A DNA stretch of 64,000 bases from GCA-2770975 sp050248915 (GCA_050248915.1 JBFWRL010000005.1:20171-84170); one strand, 5' to 3'; positions 43,988 through 52,923 are shown, counted from the stretch's first letter. Made by a program: numbers and translations. The notes: a model not told the origin generated them from the letters alone.

Positions 43988-44749
43988 TTAAAGACCCTCC
44001 TGAGGGTGTTGACGGACATATTCATGTAACAACATGGCCGCCGCCGTGACCACGTTCAGCGATTCAACACGAGAGGCAATCGGAATCCGCAAACTGAGAT
44101 CAGCCAGATTTACAAGTTCCAAAGGTAGGCCAGGGCCCTCGCTGCCAAGCAGTAATGCTGTTTTATCCGGAAAGGCAAAGGTCAAACTCGAATCCTGCCC
44201 CTGGGCCGCCGTGGCAACCAAGGTCCAGCCTGTCGCTTTAAGCTGATATAAGGCCTCTGTCGTCGCAAAAACACGTACCGGCATACGCAAGACCGAGCCC
44301 ATCGCCCCCCTCACAACTTTGGGATGATAGGGGTCCACGCCCTCCCCCACAACCCAAACGCCCGCGACATTCATGGCATCTGCCAAACGCAGCAAGGCAC
44401 CAAAATTGCCGGGGTCTTGCAGTGGGGCCGTGATCAACAAGCAAGATCGGGCCGAGGGCAAAGGCAAAATGGGTTTTTGTCGTGCCACAGCCAAAAGGGT
44501 TGGGGGTGAGCCCAAGGTTGTCAGATGAGCCATCAATTCGGCATTGACTTCTAAGGCCTCGGTCTCAGCAGGAAGAGCCGGAAAAGCGCCGGAACCCACC
44601 ACCTGAAGAAGCGGCCAGCCAATTTGCAGGGCTTCCCGGACCAAGTTTTCACCCTCGATCAAAAAAAGTTGATGCTGATCACGCAGCTTTTTTTGGTGTA
44701 AGCTACGTATAAATTTAATTTTGGCATTTGAACGACTAGAGAGATACAT
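43988..44749 (-). CDS. TrmH/SpoU family RNA 2'-O-methyltransferase
   Basis: The 253 residues have an N-terminal substrate-binding domain ('SRSNAKIKFIRSLHQKKLRDQHQLFLIEGENLVREAL', cut as LFLIEGENLVREAL) and the SPOUT knot with the three family motifs: 'DPGNFGALLRLADA', 'LLLGSEGPGLP' and 'IPIASRVESLNVVTAAAMLLHEY'. These enzymes methylate rRNA or tRNA ribose; the arrangement is closest to RlmB/TsnR-like rRNA methyltransferases. The start at 44749 matches the family's beginning; the longer frame upstream overlaps the divergent bat gene's promoter. Confidence 0.93.
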   Translation of the reverse strand: MYLSSRSNAKIKFIRSLHQKKLRDQHQLFLIEGENLVREALQIGWPLLQVVGSGAFPALPAETEALEVNAELMAHLTTLGSPPTLLAVARQKPILPLPSARSCLLITAPLQDPGNFGALLRLADAMNVAGVWVVGEGVDPYHPKVVRGAMGSVLRMPVRVFATTEALYQLKATGWTLVATAAQGQDSSLTFAFPDKTALLLGSEGPGLPLELVNLADLSLRIPIASRVESLNVVTAAAMLLHEYVRQHPQEGL

Positions 44750-44785
44750 TGTGCTGTATTGTACCTTAAGGCCAGAGGGCTGACG

Positions 44786-46777
44786 ATGCGTTTTATCGGA
44801 AGCATACTCCTTCCCATCAGTCTCTTGGGACTGCTTTTTTGGCTGGGCATGCACCTGTTTTTTTTGCGTTTGGGGCAGCCGGTTCTCTTAACCGCCCTAT
44901 TGGTTGTGCCCCTATTGGCAGTTTTGGCTTATCGCCTGCACAGATGGCAAAAACACGCCCTGGAAAATTGGATCTCCCCTGTCCTCTGGTCTCGCCTCAA
45001 TTTGCAACCTCAAAGATCTGTGCGGATCTTGCCCATCTTATTGCAATTGATGGCCTTGTTTTTTTTGGTGATCGCACTGGCTCGCCCCCAAGGGCCGCCC
45101 ATTTTGGCAGAGAGCAGCGAACAGGGCGTGGATATCCTCATGGCTTTGGACATCTCAGACAGCAGCAAAGCCACAGATCTCTACCCAAATCGCTTGGAAG
45201 CGGCCAAACAAATGATCCGCATTCTGCTCTCACGCCTCACATCGGATCGGGTCGGCTTGGCTGTTTTTTCAGGAGAGGCCTTATCAATTGTACCTTTTAC
45301 GCATGATTACGGCGCCTTAGATACCCTGTTGACAGATATTGACGCCAGCATGTTGCCATCACGGGGTACCAATATTCCTGCCTTGGTCGAATTGGCCAAG
45401 GAACGATTTGCAAAACAACCCGAAGGGGGACACATCTTAATTATTTTCAGCGATGGTGAAAACCACGAGGGTGATGCTGTCGCCGCAATCAAACAACTCA
45501 AATCAGCGCAAACCCGAGTTTTCACAGTTGGTATCGGCACTTCCGCCGGAGCCAGAATCCCAGAAGAAAACGATGACTGGAATTCTTTGGGCTATAAACA
45601 ATACCAGGGGCAAGCGGTAGTGAGCCGTTTAAATGAAAGCACCTTAAAAAGCATGGCTCAAGCCGGTGGCGGGTCTTATACCTACGTCGAAAAACCCCTC
45701 AAACTCTTGCGAGAGGTAGAGCGGGTGCGCCATGAATTACCCGCAGGCCAAAGCAGCCAAACAGCTCTGCACAGCTATGAAGAGCGATTTCAATGGTATT
45801 TATTGTGGGTTCTGTTCTTATTGGGATTGGAACAGACCTTCGGAGTATGGCAAAATAGCTGGGAAAAGCTCAAAAACAGTGTCGTCGAAAAGGGGCAACG
45901 TCTCAGCATGAAAAACCGCTCTTTCCCCAGATTACTCAGATTTGTTTTGCGCCAGACCCTTATTTTGGGGCTCGCGGGGCTTTTGCAAAGTGCCTGGGTA
46001 TGGCCCTGGACCCCATTTTTTAAGCAACAGGAAGCAGAAAAAGCCTATCAAGCAAAACAATATCCCCAAAGCTTAGAGAAATTAGAGCAGGGAATTGAAG
46101 CTGCTCCCCAAGAAGCCCGCTTGCACTATAACAAAGGCAATGCCCTCTACCAAAGCCAAAAATACAGCCAGGCAGCAGAGGCCTATCGTCAGGCCCTCAC
46201 CCTCGAAGGCAATCCCAATGAACAGGCCCAAACTTGGTACAATCTGGGCAATAGCTATTTTCGTCAAGGCAGCCAAAGTACACAGGGAGGGCAACCGAGT
46301 TCACCCGAAGAGGCCTGGAAACAGGCCTTGGATGCCTATCAAAAAGCCCTAGAAATCAGCCCCGAAGACCAACAGGCCAAAGAAAACAGAGACTATGTCC
46401 AAGCACAATTAAAAGCCCTGCAAGAACAAAAATCGCAAAACAGCCCAGCAGAAAAAAAGCCCAACCCACAATCCAAGCCTCAGGAAAAACCGGGTTCAAA
46501 TAAAGGGCAATCACCCCCACCCCAAAATCAGAACAGCCAACCCCAAAATCAGGGGCAAGCCCAACAAGCAGAGCCCCAAAACCGTTTCACTGACCAAGAA
46601 ATTCAAAACTTTTTGGAGTCGCTTGAAGAGAGCGAAAAAGACAATCGTGCCAATCGCTATTTTCAGCGTAGCCCTCAACACAATCAAAAGCTGAGTCCTG
46701 AAGATCTGATGACAAAACCGCTGGACGAGTTGGAAAAAAACTTCAACGCCACCCAAAGCAATCAGAAAGACTGGTAA
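44786..46777 (+). CDS. BatB/BatC-like fusion: VWA domain plus TPR membrane protein
   Basis: The 663 residues join two proteins usually encoded separately in Bat (aerotolerance) operons. Residues 1-340 are BatA/BatB-like: two membrane helices, then a von Willebrand A domain whose MIDAS reads 'ALDISDSSKATD' (Asp122, Ser124, Ser126) with 'SRGTNIPAL' and 'IIFSDGENHEGD'. A third helix follows, then a linker and another helix (about 385-410). Residues 415-540 are TPR repeats like BatC ('ARLHYNKGNALYQSQKYSQAAEAYRQAL'-type), ending in a Gln/Pro/Asn-rich tail and an acidic helix. The Bat system is tied to envelope stress and, in some species, to MoxR ATPases; no moxR is adjacent here. Confidence 0.9.
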   Translation: MRFIGSILLPISLLGLLFWLGMHLFFLRLGQPVLLTALLVVPLLAVLAYRLHRWQKHALENWISPVLWSRLNLQPQRSVRILPILLQLMALFFLVIALARPQGPPILAESSEQGVDILMALDISDSSKATDLYPNRLEAAKQMIRILLSRLTSDRVGLAVFSGEALSIVPFTHDYGALDTLLTDIDASMLPSRGTNIPALVELAKERFAKQPEGGHILIIFSDGENHEGDAVAAIKQLKSAQTRVFTVGIGTSAGARIPEENDDWNSLGYKQYQGQAVVSRLNESTLKSMAQAGGGSYTYVEKPLKLLREVERVRHELPAGQSSQTALHSYEERFQWYLLWVLFLLGLEQTFGVWQNSWEKLKNSVVEKGQRLSMKNRSFPRLLRFVLRQTLILGLAGLLQSAWVWPWTPFFKQQEAEKAYQAKQYPQSLEKLEQGIEAAPQEARLHYNKGNALYQSQKYSQAAEAYRQALTLEGNPNEQAQTWYNLGNSYFRQGSQSTQGGQPSSPEEAWKQALDAYQKALEISPEDQQAKENRDYVQAQLKALQEQKSQNSPAEKKPNPQSKPQEKPGSNKGQSPPPQNQNSQPQNQGQAQQAEPQNRFTDQEIQNFLESLEESEKDNRANRYFQRSPQHNQKLSPEDLMTKPLDELEKNFNATQSNQKDW

Positions 46778-46792
46778 GAAAGGCCTTTAACC

Positions 46793-47578
46793 ATGACAGA
46801 CGCCCTCATCACCTATTCCCTCCGCGGACAAGCGGCTTGGCTGACCCTGAATCGCCCCCAACGCCACAATGCACTGAGCATCCCCCTACTGACAGACTTG
46901 GTTCAATTGCTTCAACAAGCCCAAGCTGATCCCGAGGCTCGGGCAGTAGTAATTACGGGTGCTGGGGACAGAGCCTTTTGTGCAGGTGCAGATATTGATA
47001 GTTTTTATAACGAGAGCCAAGCATCTGTCGATGAACACGCCTTTCGCGAGAAACTCTTGGCATTGTTTGAACTGCTCATGCAACTGGGCAAACCTACCTT
47101 GGCCCGAGTCAATGGCTATGCCCTCGGTGGTGGATTCGGTCTGGCCATGGCCTGTGATTTGGTCATTGCCACTGAAAATGCCGTATTTGGCACACCCGAA
47201 ATCCAAATTGGTCTCTTCCCAATGATGATCATGCCTGCGCTTTTTCGCAATACCCCCCGGAAAAAATTGCTTGAGATGATGTTTACGGGCGACAAAATTA
47301 GTGCTGCTGAAGCAGAAGACCTGGGAATGATCAATTATGCCGTCCCCAGCAACACGCTCGACGAAAAAGTCACCGAACTTTTGAGCAAAATAACGTCCAA
47401 AAGCAGCAAAAGCCTGGAGTTGGGGCGAGAAGCATTTTACACCATGTCTGAAATGGATATCCATCAGGCTCTGCCCTATTTAAAAGAGATGTTGTCAAAG
47501 AATTTACATACCCGCGATGCCCGCGAAGGATTACAGGCTTTTCTAGAAAAGCGCCCCCCCCTCTGGCTAGATGCCTGA
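46793..47578 (+). CDS. Enoyl-CoA hydratase/isomerase family protein
   Basis: The 261 residues follow the crotonase fold: 'AWLTLNRPQRHNALS', 'AVVITGAGDRAFCAGADIDSF' (CoA binding and oxyanion loop), 'ARVNGYALGGGFGLAMACDLVIA' and 'TPEIQIGLFPMM'. The first catalytic Glu of hydratases (normally in GGGxE) is Gly here, while the second Glu, in 'PEIQIG', is kept. Single-Glu crotonases are usually isomerases, hydrolases or decarboxylases rather than hydratases, so the reaction is open. It starts 16 bases after the bat-like gene. Confidence 0.9.
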   Translation: MTDALITYSLRGQAAWLTLNRPQRHNALSIPLLTDLVQLLQQAQADPEARAVVITGAGDRAFCAGADIDSFYNESQASVDEHAFREKLLALFELLMQLGKPTLARVNGYALGGGFGLAMACDLVIATENAVFGTPEIQIGLFPMMIMPALFRNTPRKKLLEMMFTGDKISAAEAEDLGMINYAVPSNTLDEKVTELLSKITSKSSKSLELGREAFYTMSEMDIHQALPYLKEMLSKNLHTRDAREGLQAFLEKRPPLWLDA

Positions 47579-47586
47579 TCCACGTC

Positions 47587-47595
47587 TGATATACT
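47587..47595 (+). promoter_or_regulatory. Extended -10 promoter of the duplicated-domain gene
   Basis: TGATATACT is TGn plus TATACT, nine bases after the crotonase stop. The predicted start near 47602 leaves a 37-base leader before the ATG at 47639. Confidence 0.5.
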
Positions 47596-47638
47596 ATAAA
47601 AAGAACCCATCTATCTGATACAAAGGCAAGGGCTCATT

Positions 47639-49240
47639 ATGGCAAAGCAGGAACGTCCGCCACGCTCTCTCCGCGGTGAGGATTCAGGGCCACGCTACTA
47701 CCGCGATTGGGCCGCCGCAGATGCGGTTATTTCTCAGGGAGATTATGAGCTCGGTGAAGATTCCTGGGAAGAGGAAGAGGCGCCCCTGCAAGCCCAAGAA
47801 ATGCATATGCTGGACAATCTGAACGAGCCAGAACCCAAACAGGGAAGTGGCCGTCCGGGGCCCGTCTATGCAGATTTGGCCCCACTGTCGGTGATTACCC
47901 CCACCGAAGAACCCCGCCCCTCAAGCCCAACTGAAGCAGAAAACAAACCCAAAGTTCAAATTACCCGTGTCAATCGCCCCAGTATTCAACGTGCCCGCCG
48001 CTACAATGAGCTGCAGGCAGAAGAAGACAAAAAACAACGGGAAGCAGCTTCAGAAGCAGCCCGCAAGCAAGTCGAAACACCGCCAGAAATGCCCTCTCGC
48101 ACCCGCGGTCTCGCCGCAGGCTCGGGTCGAACAACCGAACTCAAAAGCAATATCAAAGAAATTTCTGAGAAGATTGACGAAACCGCTGAAAATGTAAAAT
48201 CAACAGCCGACTCGATTACCCAAAACATTCGCGATATGGGAGACAAGCTGTCTGCCTCGGTCGTGGATGGCGTCAAAAAAGTCAGTAACCGCATGGTCGG
48301 ATTGATCAACCGCTGGGGTAAAAAATCCGAGTCAGCAGCACGAGAAAATGACGAAGACTTTGAAGACGAACCCTTGCCAGCCCAATCCGAGAAAATGCCC
48401 ATCTCCCCTGCAGCACAATCAAATGCTGCGACAACCGCCTTCGGCGAGAAAAGCAATGCAATCCCCAATATGCTGGATCAGGTCCCCACAGTACCGCCAT
48501 TGCCGATCGGAGCCCTCTTAAAAGAGGGATTGCAATTTGTGACCTTTGACAAAAAACCCCTGCCCTCAGAAGGCAGCCAAAACGAGACAGAATTAAAAAA
48601 CCGTTTTTTAAGCGAAGCAATGGCCGATGTGCGCAACTGTATTAAATTGGTGAGAAAGTTACCAGATCCCAAAGAGGGACCGTATAAAGGCATTCCCGTG
48701 GCCTATTTGTTTCAACACGTCCGCGAACAGGACATCTATTTCTTTTTGCACTATGTGCAGGCTCATCCTGCAGCCTTTAAAGACAAAGAATTTAAATTTG
48801 CGGAGGCCTTCGCAAGTTGGGTGCTCAAGCGCGCACACAAAACAGTGATCGCAGATCCCTTCCCAGAAGTATTGCCCGTGGCCTATTTTCCACTTTACAA
48901 ACAAAATATCCGTTTCCTCACCCTGGCGAAAAAATCCATGGTGCTAGCAACGGGCAAGTCCCAAGAAGAGGTGAATCAACTCTTTGTGGAGGCGGCCATC
49001 GCTGATGTCAAAGCCTGTGTGGAGTTTGTCGCACAGTTCCCCCCCCCCGAACAGGGGCCTTATAAAGGCCGCCCTATGCGCCAAATCTTTCGAAATATCA
49101 GCGAAAGAGACATCTATTTCTTTTTGCACTACGTGCAAAGCCAACCCGAAATCTTTCAAAACCAAAACTTTAAATTCTCAGAAGCGTTTGCCAGTTGGCT
49201 GCTCAAACGCTCCCATGAAACCCAATTGCCTTTGGCTTAA
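47639..49240 (+). CDS. Protein with a duplicated ~80-residue C-terminal domain, unknown function
   Basis: The 533 residues have a disordered, Pro/Glu-rich first half, a helical segment (about 165-230, 'IKEISEKIDETAENVKSTADSI', apolipoprotein-like amphipathic), another disordered linker, and two copies of one domain at about 322-400 and 447-525. Each copy shows A-(M/I)-ADV..C, then GPYKG.P, then (Q/E)RDIYFFLHYVQ or EQDIYFFLHYVQ, and finally KF(A/S)EAFASW(V/L)LKR(A/S)H. The linker between the copies is hydrophobic and Pro-rich. I do not know this domain. There is no signal peptide and no obvious enzyme motif; protein-protein interaction is likely. The amphipathic helix could bind membranes. Confidence 0.75.
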   Translation: MAKQERPPRSLRGEDSGPRYYRDWAAADAVISQGDYELGEDSWEEEEAPLQAQEMHMLDNLNEPEPKQGSGRPGPVYADLAPLSVITPTEEPRPSSPTEAENKPKVQITRVNRPSIQRARRYNELQAEEDKKQREAASEAARKQVETPPEMPSRTRGLAAGSGRTTELKSNIKEISEKIDETAENVKSTADSITQNIRDMGDKLSASVVDGVKKVSNRMVGLINRWGKKSESAARENDEDFEDEPLPAQSEKMPISPAAQSNAATTAFGEKSNAIPNMLDQVPTVPPLPIGALLKEGLQFVTFDKKPLPSEGSQNETELKNRFLSEAMADVRNCIKLVRKLPDPKEGPYKGIPVAYLFQHVREQDIYFFLHYVQAHPAAFKDKEFKFAEAFASWVLKRAHKTVIADPFPEVLPVAYFPLYKQNIRFLTLAKKSMVLATGKSQEEVNQLFVEAAIADVKACVEFVAQFPPPEQGPYKGRPMRQIFRNISERDIYFFLHYVQSQPEIFQNQNFKFSEAFASWLLKRSHETQLPLA

Positions 49241-49259
49241 ACAGTCAAAATGATGACCG

Positions 49260-49373
49260 TTACTCGCCTTTGGCTTTGCCTATTTTGGTCAAGAAAGTAG
49301 AGCCGCCAGCCATGGCGATTAAAATTAAGGTAATAACAGTGGCTACAACAAACGTGCTTTCAGGGGTTCCCAT
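49260..49373 (-). CDS. Small 37-residue single-pass membrane peptide
   Basis: This small frame starts at an ATG (49373) with GGAG eight bases before it. It begins MGTPESTFVVATVITLILIA, continues with a Met/Ala/Gly-rich end of the helix, and closes with a basic tail (F-L-T-K-I-G-K-A-K-G-E). One membrane helix and a positive C-terminus give the look of a real small membrane protein, such as a subunit or regulator of a larger complex. AT-rich -10-like sequences lie upstream. It sits in the gap before the glycan cluster, convergent with the duplicated-domain gene. No homologue is recognised. Confidence 0.6.
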   Translation of the reverse strand: MGTPESTFVVATVITLILIAMAGGSTFLTKIGKAKGE

Positions 49374-49545
49374 ACAACTTGTCTCCGTTTAAATGCATTC
49401 ATTAATCTGAAAGTATATAATATGTATTTTACAGGATCTCCCTCGGAAGCAATACTATTCCGTTGAACACAATTAAAGAATGATTAAATGATTGTGATTA
49501 AAGATAGATCTAAAGTTTTATAACATAACGAGTAAAGGAGGGCGC

Positions 49546-50328
49546 ATGAACACAGTCAATATTGATGATGTAAAAGAATTTTGGAACAAGAACCCCCTAT
49601 GTGCAGCAAACATTCCCCATCCTTTGGGAAGTCGTGATTTTTTCATTCATTTTGACAAAATGAGAGAAGAAATAGAGCCACTAGAATACAGCTATGAATT
49701 ACATGAATATACTCAATTTAAAGGAAAAAAAGTACTAGATATCGGGTGTGGAAATGGGTACGTACTTTCAAAATATGCGCAAGAAGGGGCAAATGTAACA
49801 GGTATTGACATTACAGAAACAGCAATAGATTTATGTAAAAAAAGATTCGATTTTATGAATTTAAATGGCGTTTTTCAAGTTGAAAATGCGGAATCACTAC
49901 CTTTTGAGGATAATACATTCGATTGTGTTTGTTCTATGGGTGTTTTACATCACACACCAAATCCAACAAAAGCAATCGAAGAAATTTATCGAATACTGAA
50001 ACCAAATGGCCGATTAATTGTAATGTTTTACCATAAAAACTCTTTCTACTACCGTTGGAAATTAAGACTACTTTCTATTATGACCAAAAAATCATTATCT
50101 CAACTTGTAAATGAGTTTGATGGACCAGCAAATCCAAAAGGTGATATTTTTTCAAGCAAAGAACTCAAAATCATGTTCTCAAAGTTTAAACACAAACAAA
50201 CATTTACCGGTTTTTTAACACCAGACATGGTTTTACCAAAATTAGGCAAACATATTTTACCCACAATGCTTTTAAAATATCTTGAAAAGAAATTTGGCTG
50301 GAATCTGTACTTAAAAGCATTTAAATAA
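49546..50328 (+). CDS. Class I SAM-dependent methyltransferase
   Basis: The 260 residues carry 'KVLDIGCGNGYVLSKYAQEGANVTGIDIT' (motif I and the acidic ribose-binding residue), 'DNTFDCVCSMGVLHHTPNPTKAIEEIYRILKPNGRLIVMFYHKNS' (motifs post-I to III) of the Methyltransf_11/25 fold. The N-terminal 'VKEFWNKNPLCAA' resembles methyltransferases found in polysaccharide clusters. The likely target is a sugar or lipid carrier; this is inferred from context only. A strong ribosome site (AAAGGAGG) is present. It is the first gene of the AT-rich cluster, with the putative glycosyltransferase at 50362 34 bases downstream. Confidence 0.9.
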   Translation: MNTVNIDDVKEFWNKNPLCAANIPHPLGSRDFFIHFDKMREEIEPLEYSYELHEYTQFKGKKVLDIGCGNGYVLSKYAQEGANVTGIDITETAIDLCKKRFDFMNLNGVFQVENAESLPFEDNTFDCVCSMGVLHHTPNPTKAIEEIYRILKPNGRLIVMFYHKNSFYYRWKLRLLSIMTKKSLSQLVNEFDGPANPKGDIFSSKELKIMFSKFKHKQTFTGFLTPDMVLPKLGKHILPTMLLKYLEKKFGWNLYLKAFK

Positions 50329-50361
50329 ATTTGCAACAAAAAAAAAGAAGCATCGGCACCT

Positions 50362-51600
50362 GTGAAAACATTGGTTATTTATGCAAATACGACGCCGAAA
50401 CTACGCAGTACACAAAGAGAGCATCTCTACTGCTTCAAAAAATATAGTTCGGCCCAAACTTACTATCTCAATATACATTTTCATCCACCAGTGCCTCAAA
50501 TAATCAATGAACAAAACTTTGGCTTAATCATCATTCATACAACATTCATAGCAACACACTGGAGTAGTCGAGAAACACTCCTCAAATATATAACTCAACT
50601 TGAATTTATCGCCTCTTTGCCTGCAGTCAAAATTGCCCTTCCACAAGATGAATATATCAATACGGATCTTGTCAGTGAATGTATTCAACGCCTGGGAATA
50701 CAAATTGTCTATTCTGTGTCACCTCCATCTGAATGGAAAAAAATTTATCAAGGTGTTGATTTTGAATCAGTTCAATTTAAACAAGTACTGACAGGCTACC
50801 TCAATCCACAAATTGTAGAAAGAATTAATAAATTACACCCAGAGAAAAATAATCGACAGATAGATATTGGCTACCGAGCTCGCAATATTCCCTTTTCATT
50901 GGGTCGCCAAGGTCAAATTAAAAATGCCATTGGCAGAGTATTTGCATCTTATCAACCCGAACTTGGCCTAATAAAAAATATTTCCAACAAAGAAGAAGAC
51001 ACACTATTGGAGTTTGATTGGTATAAATTTCTTCTAAATTGTAAATATGTGCTTGGCGTTGAGGGAGGGGCATCTGTTCTTGATAAAGATGGAAGCATAA
51101 TGAAAAACACTGAAGACTACATTAAAGAAAGGAAAAAAGAAAAAATAGAAATAGGTTATCAAGAAGCTGAAAGTCTATTTTTTCCAAACAGAGATGGTGA
51201 GATAAATATTGTAGCACTGTCTCCCCGCCATTTAGAAGCCTGTTTGACCAGAACTTGCCAAGTGTTAATAGAGGGCAATTATAATAATATTTTAATTGCG
51301 AACAAACATTATATTCCACTAAAATCAGACTTTAGTAATCTTAATGAAGTCATGAACTTAATAAAACAAGATCATTTGAGAATAGAAATTACAAACAATG
51401 CCTATAAAGATATCGTCGAATCCGAATTATACACCTACCCACAATTTGTAAATTTAATTTATGATGAAGCAAAAAAAATAATAAGAAATACCACAAAAAC
51501 AAAAAATACAATTTTTTATGATTTTCAATTCAAAATTATGGCATTAAAATCAAAATTATGGCTTCATATTCGTCATAAAATCAAATCATTTTTTCATTAA
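50362..51600 (+). CDS. Putative GT-B glycosyltransferase, paralogue 1
   Basis: The 412 residues from a GTG start show a Rossmann-like opening ('TLVIYANTTP') and conserved blocks shared with the gene at 51622: 'LIIIHTTFIA', 'KIALPQDEYINTDL', 'QVLTGYLNP', 'IDIGYRARN', 'LGVEGGASVLDKDG', 'FPNRDGEINIVALSPRHLEACLTRTCQVLIEG'. The last block (SPRHLEA... CQVLIEGxYN) recalls the donor-binding end of Glyco_trans_1_2 enzymes. No exact family is known to me. The C-terminal 50 residues are basic and helical. The DNA is strongly AT-rich compared with the window's left half. Confidence 0.6.
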   Translation: MKTLVIYANTTPKLRSTQREHLYCFKKYSSAQTYYLNIHFHPPVPQIINEQNFGLIIIHTTFIATHWSSRETLLKYITQLEFIASLPAVKIALPQDEYINTDLVSECIQRLGIQIVYSVSPPSEWKKIYQGVDFESVQFKQVLTGYLNPQIVERINKLHPEKNNRQIDIGYRARNIPFSLGRQGQIKNAIGRVFASYQPELGLIKNISNKEEDTLLEFDWYKFLLNCKYVLGVEGGASVLDKDGSIMKNTEDYIKERKKEKIEIGYQEAESLFFPNRDGEINIVALSPRHLEACLTRTCQVLIEGNYNNILIANKHYIPLKSDFSNLNEVMNLIKQDHLRIEITNNAYKDIVESELYTYPQFVNLIYDEAKKIIRNTTKTKNTIFYDFQFKIMALKSKLWLHIRHKIKSFFH

Positions 51601-51621
51601 AGCTGATTTTACACATTGACA

Positions 51622-52923
51622 TTAGCCAATTTTTCTCCAACGTCGTATATTAGCCACAAGTTGATATGGCAAGTATTTTAATAAAATATTTCTAAAATAA
51701 ACCAAAATCCAAGATATAAAATCTAAAATAGAAATATAAACACAAACAAATTCAGTCAAGAAAGTACGTTTATAGGGCTTTTTATTACCCAAAGATTTCA
51801 AAATCAAATCCGAGACAAAAGACGCATAAGCGTATTTTTGAGACATTACAATATCTTGATATGCACGTTCGGCCATTGATATCCGAAGTTTTTCATCTTT
51901 CAGCTTTTCTAGAACAAGATCCAGATTACTAAAATCAGATTTTAATTCAATATAATGAATATTTGGCTCAAGAATACCATTATATCTACCTTCAATCAAT
52001 ACTTGACAAGTTTTTGTTGCACATGCCTCTAAATGACGGGGAGACAGTGCCACAACACTAATTTCACCATCTCTATTGGGAAAAATATTTTTTTCAATAT
52101 CATAAAAATCAGGTTTAAATCCACAATCTAAACATTTTTTTAAATAATCAATTGTTTTTCTTTTTAAATCACCGTTCTCATCTAAAAGACTAGACCCACC
52201 CTCAACACCGATCGTAAATTTACATTTCAGCAAAAAGGCATACCAGTCATTTCCAAAAAAGGTATCTTCAGGGCGGGTCGATATATCTACTAAAAAATCT
52301 TTGGCTCGCTCTTTAAAAATTTCTGCAATTTTGACCTTCAATAATCCTTGTCTTCCCCACCAAGCAGGAGCATGTTCTGCCCTATATCCAATATCAATCG
52401 TTTTAACAGGAATATCCTTTCTTAAACGCTCAATAAGCATCAAATCTTGTGGAGATAGATATCCCGTTAAAACAGAATGAAACTGAACTTTAGATCTATC
52501 AACTTGAGGATAAATTTTATCTAACTCAGAAAATGGAGAAACCGTAAATACATGCTCAACATTAAATTCATTGATAAATTCATTCATTAAATCAGTATTG
52601 ATATATTCATCTTGAGGAATAGCAATTTTAGTTGATATAATATTCTTAAGGACAGATATTTTTTTCATAATTCTGACAAATTTTTGTCTATCACTCCAAC
52701 GAATGACCATAAAAGTTGTGTGAAAAATAATCAAGTCAAAGTGCGCATATTTAATAAAATTTGGCATTTCTGCATAGTAAGCATTAAAAAAAACACATCT
52801 GTGACTTGTATAATCACGAATAGAATACAAATGATTAGTTAATGATTTTTTTTGAGGAAAAGAGACATTTCCATACAATACTAAAATTGTATACACTTTA
52901 ATCTTATCAAGCTCACTTTTCAC
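51622..52923 (-). CDS. Putative GT-B glycosyltransferase, paralogue 2
   Basis: The 433 residues from a GTG are the paralogue of the product at 50362, facing it tail to tail 21 bases apart. Shared blocks are 'LIIFHTTFMV', 'KIAIPQDEYINTDL', 'SVLTGYLSP', 'IDIGYRAEH', 'IGVEGGSSLLDENGDL', 'NRDGEISVVALSPRHLEAC' and 'CQVLIEGRYN'. The tail is basic with a hydrophobic helix ('YISILDFISWILVYF'), hinting at membrane contact. The copies are similar in blocks but diverged between them, so the duplication is old and the two enzymes probably use different substrates. Confidence 0.6.
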   Translation of the reverse strand: MKSELDKIKVYTILVLYGNVSFPQKKSLTNHLYSIRDYTSHRCVFFNAYYAEMPNFIKYAHFDLIIFHTTFMVIRWSDRQKFVRIMKKISVLKNIISTKIAIPQDEYINTDLMNEFINEFNVEHVFTVSPFSELDKIYPQVDRSKVQFHSVLTGYLSPQDLMLIERLRKDIPVKTIDIGYRAEHAPAWWGRQGLLKVKIAEIFKERAKDFLVDISTRPEDTFFGNDWYAFLLKCKFTIGVEGGSSLLDENGDLKRKTIDYLKKCLDCGFKPDFYDIEKNIFPNRDGEISVVALSPRHLEACATKTCQVLIEGRYNGILEPNIHYIELKSDFSNLDLVLEKLKDEKLRISMAERAYQDIVMSQKYAYASFVSDLILKSLGNKKPYKRTFLTEFVCVYISILDFISWILVYFRNILLKYLPYQLVANIRRWRKIG

